Source of the DNA: DASYPQ01 sp046155895
GTDB taxonomy: Bacteria; Planctomycetota; UBA1135; GCA-002686595
NCBI GenBank assembly: GCA_046155895.1
Contig: JBJXFB010000178.1
Coordinates: 31,378 to 95,377, forward strand
Direction: 5' to 3'
DNA: 64,000 nt
The notes under the pieces are model-generated. The model saw only the letters and a program-made list of their open reading frames with translations. It did not search any database and was not told where the DNA came from. A program made the position numbers and the translations under genes. Below are positions 58,632 to 64,000 of this stretch, one piece after another. Position 1 is the stretch's first letter, and the number at the start of each line of letters is the position of its first letter.

Positions 58632-59246
58632 TCACGCGAACAGCTCGGGGATCTTCTTGTAGCCCAGGCGGAACGTGAGCACGTAGTGCCCGGCGTTCTT
58701 CGAACCCTGCAGCGAGAACTCGCGCGAGGATTCCAGGAAGCTCGCGCCGGTCGCCTGGTAATCGAGGAGGATGTCGAAGGGCTCGTAGAGCTCGTCGTTG
58801 TTGACCCCGTCGGTGGAGGCCTCCGCGATCGATCCCTTGAAGGGCAGGACGGCCTTGTAGAACGCGGTGAAGGGGATGCAGTCGCGGGGGAACCGGATCT
58901 CGAGGAGCCGCGTGGCCTGCTCCCGGTAGGCCTCGCGCATTTCCGCTTCGAGCGACACGGCCGAGCCCTTCACGCCGCCCGAATCTTCCTCGACCAGCCA
59001 GAGGTAGAGGATCACCTCGAGGCCGTCGTCCTCGAGTTCGGCGTCGAAGAGCATCATCGGGAAGATGCCCGTCGACTTCTCGTCGCCCTCGCCGTAGGAC
59101 CCCAGGCCCCGGTAGCCCGTCGAGAAGAGATGCCCTCGGCGCGAGATCGCGAAGCCGAACAGGTTCATCTCGTCCTTGCCCCACTCGCCGATGGCTTCGT
59201 GGATGCACTTCATGCGGAGCAGCTGGAGCGTGAATCGATGGCTCAT
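58632..59246 (-). CDS. Cytoplasmic protein of unknown function
   Basis: A 204-residue protein that I do not recognise. It has no signal peptide or membrane segment. The N-terminal half reads like a small C2-type beta-sandwich (LQLLRMKCIHEAIGEWGKDE, FGFAISRRGHLFSTG) and the C-terminal half has a helical part (LEAEMREAYREQATRLL) and a beta-rich end (HYVLTFRLGYKKIPELF). Short DE-containing motifs after the first Cys resemble uncharacterised proteins of many phyla. ATG at 59246 has GGGGAAG 6-12 nt upstream. A minus-strand TACACT (59290-59285) may be its -10 element. It ends 3 bp after the stop of the propeller-DUF1080 gene. Confidence 0.6.
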   Translation of the reverse strand: MSHRFTLQLLRMKCIHEAIGEWGKDEMNLFGFAISRRGHLFSTGYRGLGSYGEGDEKSTGIFPMMLFDAELEDDGLEVILYLWLVEEDSGGVKGSAVSLEAEMREAYREQATRLLEIRFPRDCIPFTAFYKAVLPFKGSIAEASTDGVNNDELYEPFDILLDYQATGASFLESSREFSLQGSKNAGHYVLTFRLGYKKIPELFA

Positions 59247-59284
59247 GGGACTTCCCCTAGATCTTCCGACGCGAGATCGCATCG

Positions 59285-59294
59285 AGTGTACGAT
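59285..59294. promoter_or_regulatory. Symmetrical overlapping -10-like hexamers
   Basis: AGTGTACGAT gives TACGAT on the plus strand (59289-59294, 19 nt before the ATG at 59314, which has GGAGGA at 59301-59306) and TACACT on the minus strand (59290-59285, 38 nt before the ATG at 59246). The two elements share the GTAC core. Confidence 0.4.
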
Positions 59295-59313
59295 CACGGC
59301 GGAGGAATCGATC

Positions 59314-60450
59314 ATGCGCATGCCGCTGCTCTTCTGTCTCGTTGTTGCGACATCGTCTTCCGCGCCCGGTCAGGCGATCAACATCGACGTCCACGACGCC
59401 TTCGGCACGCCCGCGAGCACCTTCGGAGCGGCTGCGCTCCAGCCGGGCGTCTGGAACGCGGTCCCGCCGACGGTCGGAACCTCGCCGCTCGTCGATCTCG
59501 GGGGCGCCGCGACGAGCGCGACGATCAGCGCGGCAGGCATGGCCGCGCCCTATTCGAACAACAACGCGGGCACGAGCGGCGACGACGAGGCGCTGATGGA
59601 CGACCTCTCGAACCCGTCGCCGAACGGGGCGACGTGGACGATCGCGGGCCTCCAGCCGGGCAACTACGTCCTCTACACGTACGGCTGGGCGCCTGACAAC
59701 CCCGTGTTCGTCTCGAGCATCACGGTCGCCGGGTCGATCGACGGCACGCAGACCGTCGGCGGGACCTGGACAGGCGTCTACCAGCTCGGTCTCACGCACG
59801 CGCGGCACCGCGTGTCGGTCCAGGCGGGCGGCACGATCGCGATGTCGATCACCGCGGCGGGCGGGGGATCCTTCGGGTCGCTCAACGGCTTCCAGGTCGT
59901 GCCCGACGGGAGCATGTTCTTCAAGAGCTGCTTCCCTGGCACCGGCGGCGTCGTCAACTGCCCGTGCGGCCAACCGGCGAATCCTTCAGGAGGCTGCGCC
60001 AACTTCGGCACGAACAGCACGACCGGAGCCGTGCTGAACGCCAGCGGGATCGCATCCGTCTCCGCCGACTCGCTGGTGCTCACGACGAGCAACCACCGGA
60101 CTCCCAATCCCCCGGCGGGGATCCTGAACGTGTTCTTCAGCTACAAGCCCGGATCGGCGACCCCGACCACGGGCATCCCGAGCGGCGCCGGGGTGCGCTG
60201 CATCGGAACGGGCGGATCGCTGAAGCGCCTTTACAGCGCGCAATGCGTCGGTGGAACGCTCTCCAAGCCGGCGATGGGCGATCCGAGCGTAAGCGCGAGG
60301 TCGGCCGCGTTCGCCGGGCACGCGATCGCGCCGCCCGAGACGCGCTTCTACTTCAACGTGTACCGCGACGGGCAGGCCTCGGGGCCTTGCGGGAGCGCCG
60401 CGGTCAGCACCAACCTGACCAACATGGGCTCGATCCTCTGGGGGCCGTAA
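59314..60450 (+). CDS. Secreted protein with a Cys-rich CPCG module
   Basis: A 378-residue exported protein (signal MRMPLLFCLVVATSSSAPGQ). The N-terminal region (20-200) is a low-charge Gly/Ala/Ser/Thr-rich beta domain containing GLQPGNYVLYTYGWAPDN. Around residues 205-230 is a Cys motif, CFPGTGGVVNCPCGQP followed by GGCANFGTNSTTGAVL, and the rest (240-378) is another beta domain ending in LTNMGSILWGP. The CPCG-x-GC-NS arrangement recurs in secreted proteins of some Planctomycetota, to my recollection, which supports the taxonomic guess. Function is unknown; a surface or extracellular role is likely. ATG at 59314 has GGAGGA 7 nt upstream. Confidence 0.7.
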   Translation: MRMPLLFCLVVATSSSAPGQAINIDVHDAFGTPASTFGAAALQPGVWNAVPPTVGTSPLVDLGGAATSATISAAGMAAPYSNNNAGTSGDDEALMDDLSNPSPNGATWTIAGLQPGNYVLYTYGWAPDNPVFVSSITVAGSIDGTQTVGGTWTGVYQLGLTHARHRVSVQAGGTIAMSITAAGGGSFGSLNGFQVVPDGSMFFKSCFPGTGGVVNCPCGQPANPSGGCANFGTNSTTGAVLNASGIASVSADSLVLTTSNHRTPNPPAGILNVFFSYKPGSATPTTGIPSGAGVRCIGTGGSLKRLYSAQCVGGTLSKPAMGDPSVSARSAAFAGHAIAPPETRFYFNVYRDGQASGPCGSAAVSTNLTNMGSILWGP

Positions 60451-60643
60451 CACGGGTGGAATCGGGCCGAAGCCTGCCGCCGGCCCCTTTCCCCGCTTGC
60501 ACCCCTCGGTAGAATGGCTGGGCTAGCCCTGCTCCATCAGGCCCTTGGAACCCGATCGAGAGGCACCTCCCGAGACAGCCCGGGAGCCCTGGATCGGCCC
60601 CGCCGGCCCACCCGAGCAGACCCCCCCCGGAAGCTCGGACACG

Positions 60644-63600
60644 ATGACGGACGGCCTGATCCAAGTCCGAAAAGCCCGCCAGAACAACCTGGCGGGCGTG
60701 GACGTCGACATCCCGCGCAACCGCCTCGTCGCGGTCACGGGCGTCTCCGGCTCGGGCAAGTCCTCGCTCGCCTTCGACACCCTCTACCGCGAGGGCCAGC
60801 GGCGCTTCCTCGAGACGCTCTCGGCCTACGCGCGGCAGTTCCTCGGGAACATGGAGAAGCCCGACGTCGAATCGATCGAGGGCCTCTCGCCCGCGATCGC
60901 CGTCGACCAGAGCTCGGTCTCCCGCGGCCCGCGCTCGACCGTCGGCACGCTCACCGAGATCGCCGACCACCTGCGCGTCCTCTTCGCGCGGGCGGGGCGC
61001 GCCCACTGCCCCTCCTGCAAGCTCCCGGTCCGCACCCAGACCCCTGAGGAGATCACGCAGCAGATCCTGCGCGAGAGCGAGGGCCGATCGGTCCTCGTGC
61101 TCGCACCGCTCGTCCGCGACCGCAAGGGAAGCCACCGCGCCCTGCTCGAAGATCTCAGGAAGAAGGGCTTCGTGCGCGCGCGCGTCGACGGGACGGTCCT
61201 GCGCGTCGAGGAGGCCCCCGAGCTCGCCCGCTACGTCCGCCACACGATCGAGGCCGTCGTCGACCGATTGAAGCCCGAGTCCGAGCGTCCCGGACGCCTG
61301 CGCGAGGCGCTCGAGTCGGCGCTGGCGCTGTCGGGAGGCGAAGTCGTGGTCGCCGCCGTCGACGGGACCGAGGACGCCGAGCGCGCCTACTCGACCTCCC
61401 GCACCTGCCCCGGCTGCGGCGGCGAGACCCCGCCGCTCGAGCCGCGGCTCTTCTCGTTCAACTCGCCCCACGGTGCCTGCGCGGAATGCGAGGGCCTCGG
61501 CCTGCGCCTCTCCGCCTCGCCGGCCTCGGTGGTCCGCGATCCCGATCTCTCGATCCGCGACGGCGCGCTGGCGGTCACGCTCGCGTCGAAGAAGGGCCTG
61601 CTCTTCCCGCGCGTCGACTTCCGCTTCCTGGAGCGCGTCGCGAGCGCCCACGGCTTCGATCTCGACACGCCCTGGAAGGAGCTGTCGAAGAGCGCGCAGA
61701 AGATCGTCCTCCACGGCGCGGGCGAGGAGCGCTACGAGGACCAGGCCTCCTGGAACGGCCAGCGCTACCAGGGCACCGCGAAGTTGATGCGGCGCTTCCG
61801 CGGCGTGCTCGCTGCGGTGGAGAAGGGCGCCAAGAGCGGGGCACACAAGAAGAGCGCCTCGCGCCTCCTCTCATCGCAGATTTGCCGCGCCTGCGCCGGG
61901 ACGCGCCTGAAGCCCGCGGCCAACGCGGTGCTCGTCGGCGGAGCGAGCTACGCGGAGATCTCCGGCTCTCCCGTCGGCGAGGTCGAGGCCCGCCTCGACG
62001 CCTTGACGCTCACGGCGCGCGAGGCGCGCATCGCGCGAGACCTCGTGGCGGAGATCCGGCGGCGCGTGCGCTTCCTCGAGGAGGTCGGGCTCGCCTACCT
62101 GACGCTCGACCGCTCCTCCGACACGCTCTCCTCGGGCGAGGCGCAGCGCATCCGGCTCGCCGCGCAGCTCGGCGCGGGGCTCCAGGGCGTGCTCTACGTC
62201 CTCGACGAGCCCTCGATCGGGCTCCACGCGCGCGACCACGGGAAGCTCCTGCGCTCCCTCGAGCGCCTGCGCGACCTCGGCAACACGGTCGTCGTGGTCG
62301 AGCACGACGAGGCCACGCTGCGCGCCGCCGATTGGCTGATCGACGTCGGGCCAGGGGCTGGCCGCCACGGCGGTCGAATCGCCGCGCAAGGCCGCCCGGA
62401 GGTCGTGGCCCGCGCCGACACGCCGACCGGTCGCCTCCTGCGCGGGGAGATCGCCCTTCCGATCCCGCGCGAGCGTCGAGCGGGGAACGGGAAGCAAATC
62501 GTCGTCGAGGGCGCGAGCGCGTTCAACCTCAAGGACCTCTCCGTCGCGTTCCCGCTGGGCACGCTGACCGTCGTCGCGGGCGTCAGCGGGTCGGGCAAGA
62601 CGACGCTCGTCGACCGCATCCTCCAGCGCGCCGCCGTCCGCCATCTCGGCCGCGAGGCCGCCGAGCCGGAGGCTCACCGCAAGATCCGCGGCCTCGAGCA
62701 CCTCGGCGAGATCGTCACGGTCGACGGCTCGCCCATCGGACGGACGCCGCGCAGCAACCCGGCCACGTACACGGGCGTCCTGACGCCGATCCGCGACCTC
62801 TTCGCGGCGCTCCCGGAGTCGAAGATGCGCGGCTACGGCAAGTCGCGCTTCTCGTTCAACGTCGAGGGCGGGCGCTGCGAGGCCTGCGGGGGTGCCGGCG
62901 CGAAGCTCGTCGAGCTCCAGTTCCTCGCGCCGGTCACCGTGCCCTGCGAGGAGTGCGGCGGGCACCGCTTCCAGACCGAGACGCTCGACGTTCGCTACCG
63001 GGAACGAAGCATCGCCGACGTGTTCGCGTTGACGGCGGAGGAGGCGCTCGCGGTCTTCCAGGACCATCCGAAGATCGCCGGGCCGCTCGCGCACCTGGTC
63101 GAGATCGGCCTGGGGTACGTCGCCCTCGGCCAGCCGTCGACGACGCTCTCGGGGGGCGAGGCGCAGCGCATGAAGCTCGCCGCCGAGCTGCAGCGCCGCC
63201 CCAAGGGCCACACGCTCTACGTGCTCGACGAGCCCACCAGCGGCCTTCACCACCAGGACGTCGCCAAGCTCGTCCTGGCGTTCCAGAAGCTCGTCGATCT
63301 CGGCCACACGGTCGTCGTGGTCGAGCACAACCTCGATCTCGTGCTCGCCGCCGACCACGTGATCGAGCTCGGGCCCGACGGCGGCGCGGCCGGCGGGCGA
63401 ATCGTCGCCGCAGGGACGCCCGAGGCGATCGAGCAAGTCGCCGGGTCGCCGACCGGGGCGGCCTTGCGATCCCAGAGGAAGGCGCGCGAGTCTGCCCAGG
63501 ACCGCAAGAACGGCGCGAAGCTCGGCCCTTCCGCCCTCCCGCCTATCGAACCCGCCCACGTGATCTCCGTCCGCGGCGCGCGCACCCACAATCTCCTCGG

Positions 63601-64000
63601 GATCGACGTCGACATCCCGCGCGACGCGCTGACCGTGATCACGGGACCGAGCGGCTCGGGCAAGAGCTCGCTGGCCCTCGACACGATCCACACCGAGGGC
63701 CGGCGCCGGTTCGTCGAGTCGCTCTCGACCTACGCGCGGCAGTTCCTGGGGACGAAGGACCGTCCGCCCGTCGAGTCGATCGGCGGTCTCGGACCCTCCG
63801 TGGCGGTCGAGGGGCGCTCCTTCGGCGGCAGCCCGCGCTCGACCATCGCGACCACGACGGAGATCCACGACCACCTGCGCGTCCTCTTCGCGCGCGCCGG
63901 CACGCGCCGCTGCCCGGCGCACGGGGAGAAGCTCGAGAAGAGCGACGCGAGCCGGATCGCGAAGAGGATCGCCGCCGACTTCGACGGCCAGACGGGCTGG
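60644..64000 (+). CDS. uvrA: Tandem-duplicated UvrA (3' end outside window)
   Basis: 1119 residues visible. The protein is the DNA damage recognition ATPase of nucleotide excision repair, but with two UvrA units in one chain. Unit 1 (1 to about 960) is complete: Walker A GVSGSGKS (33-40), zinc-finger Cys pairs (HCPSCK; CRACAG), signature LSSGEAQR, then second Walker A GVSGSGKT (646-653), Cys pairs CEACGG and CEECGG, and LSGGEAQR with VVVVEHN. Unit 2 starts at about 970 (ISVRGARTHNLLGIDVDIP) with Walker A GPSGSGKS (1001-1008) and continues beyond the window. Chlamydial UvrA is also a long duplicated form. ATG at 60644 starts the family; the 193-bp region before it includes a TAGAAT hexamer at 60510-60515. 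Confidence 0.92.
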   Translation, partial: MTDGLIQVRKARQNNLAGVDVDIPRNRLVAVTGVSGSGKSSLAFDTLYREGQRRFLETLSAYARQFLGNMEKPDVESIEGLSPAIAVDQSSVSRGPRSTVGTLTEIADHLRVLFARAGRAHCPSCKLPVRTQTPEEITQQILRESEGRSVLVLAPLVRDRKGSHRALLEDLRKKGFVRARVDGTVLRVEEAPELARYVRHTIEAVVDRLKPESERPGRLREALESALALSGGEVVVAAVDGTEDAERAYSTSRTCPGCGGETPPLEPRLFSFNSPHGACAECEGLGLRLSASPASVVRDPDLSIRDGALAVTLASKKGLLFPRVDFRFLERVASAHGFDLDTPWKELSKSAQKIVLHGAGEERYEDQASWNGQRYQGTAKLMRRFRGVLAAVEKGAKSGAHKKSASRLLSSQICRACAGTRLKPAANAVLVGGASYAEISGSPVGEVEARLDALTLTAREARIARDLVAEIRRRVRFLEEVGLAYLTLDRSSDTLSSGEAQRIRLAAQLGAGLQGVLYVLDEPSIGLHARDHGKLLRSLERLRDLGNTVVVVEHDEATLRAADWLIDVGPGAGRHGGRIAAQGRPEVVARADTPTGRLLRGEIALPIPRERRAGNGKQIVVEGASAFNLKDLSVAFPLGTLTVVAGVSGSGKTTLVDRILQRAAVRHLGREAAEPEAHRKIRGLEHLGEIVTVDGSPIGRTPRSNPATYTGVLTPIRDLFAALPESKMRGYGKSRFSFNVEGGRCEACGGAGAKLVELQFLAPVTVPCEECGGHRFQTETLDVRYRERSIADVFALTAEEALAVFQDHPKIAGPLAHLVEIGLGYVALGQPSTTLSGGEAQRMKLAAELQRRPKGHTLYVLDEPTSGLHHQDVAKLVLAFQKLVDLGHTVVVVEHNLDLVLAADHVIELGPDGGAAGGRIVAAGTPEAIEQVAGSPTGAALRSQRKARESAQDRKNGAKLGPSALPPIEPAHVISVRGARTHNLLGIDVDIPRDALTVITGPSGSGKSSLALDTIHTEGRRRFVESLSTYARQFLGTKDRPPVESIGGLGPSVAVEGRSFGGSPRSTIATTTEIHDHLRVLFARAGTRRCPAHGEKLEKSDASRIAKRIAADFDGQTGW

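Noticed and set aside
58632..59246. Hcp-like type VI secretion tube protein
   Set aside because: Size is close, but no Hcp motifs are visible; left as unknown function.

Overview
The window is very GC-rich, densely packed DNA with 44 protein genes on both strands, one of them cut at each window edge. I see no tRNA, rRNA, CRISPR array, transposase or integrase. The content points to an uncultured member of the Planctomycetota (PVC superphylum): a PVC-type CxxCH cytochrome with HEAT repeats, five 3-keto-disaccharide hydrolase (DUF1080) domains in three proteins, several Tat-exported Gfo/Idh/MocA and TIM-barrel sugar proteins, and a tandem-duplicated UvrA like that of chlamydiae. An outer membrane is implied by an MlaA domain and by a beta-barrel protein ending in Phe. 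This assignment is inference; no marker gene is present.

Layout. 1-8.8 kb: two paralogous repeat lipoproteins (508-2223 and 7072-8793, both minus) enclose a plus-strand run of an MBL-fold hydrolase, an M28 peptidase, a DacB-type D,D-peptidase and an inositol-phosphatase-like enzyme. 8.9-21.3 kb: a sugar and redox block with an ApbE-DUF1080-DUF1080 fusion, two Gfo/Idh/MocA proteins, a hybrid histidine kinase, two TIM-barrel proteins and the large PVC cytochrome. 21.4-29.3 kb: a response regulator/kinase pair, a serine hydrolase with a SUMF1-like lipoprotein, a third kinase and a substrate-binding-domain/porin fusion. 29.5-35.8 kb: two Tat-exported TIM-barrel enzymes (one hydroxypyruvate-isomerase-like) with a DUF1080 protein, a minus-strand cutC operon, and a sodium:solute symporter with a 49-residue partner. 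35.8-48.1 kb: a PhoD-like phosphatase, an FAH-family enzyme, a Tat-exported SDR protein, a secreted propeller, an alkaline-phosphatase-superfamily enzyme with a VasI-like protein, an ORF6N DNA-binding protein, an NHL propeller, an MlaA-alpha/beta-hydrolase fusion and a YjdF-family membrane protein.

The most unusual region is 48.0-52.9 kb. An exported 1445-residue protein (TPR, WD40, PDZ, WD40, caspase, EF-hand-like) lies between two direct copies of a 97-bp sequence. The left copy is the 3' end of the intact yjdF-like gene. The right copy is an orphan that still forms the overlapping CTAG stop junction with the next gene. This looks like a cassette inserted at the 3' end of a gene. 52.9-64 kb holds a toroid/discoidin-like protein, a cytochrome c plus propeller-DUF1080 operon, two proteins of unknown function and the start of uvrA.

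Two general patterns stand out. Genes in operons commonly overlap by 4 nt (ATGA or GTGA). Many divergent pairs are separated by only 33-98 bp, and each start codon then has a TAnnnT -10-like hexamer ending 6-15 nt upstream with no Shine-Dalgarno sequence. This suggests leaderless or nearly leaderless mRNAs from back-to-back promoters.
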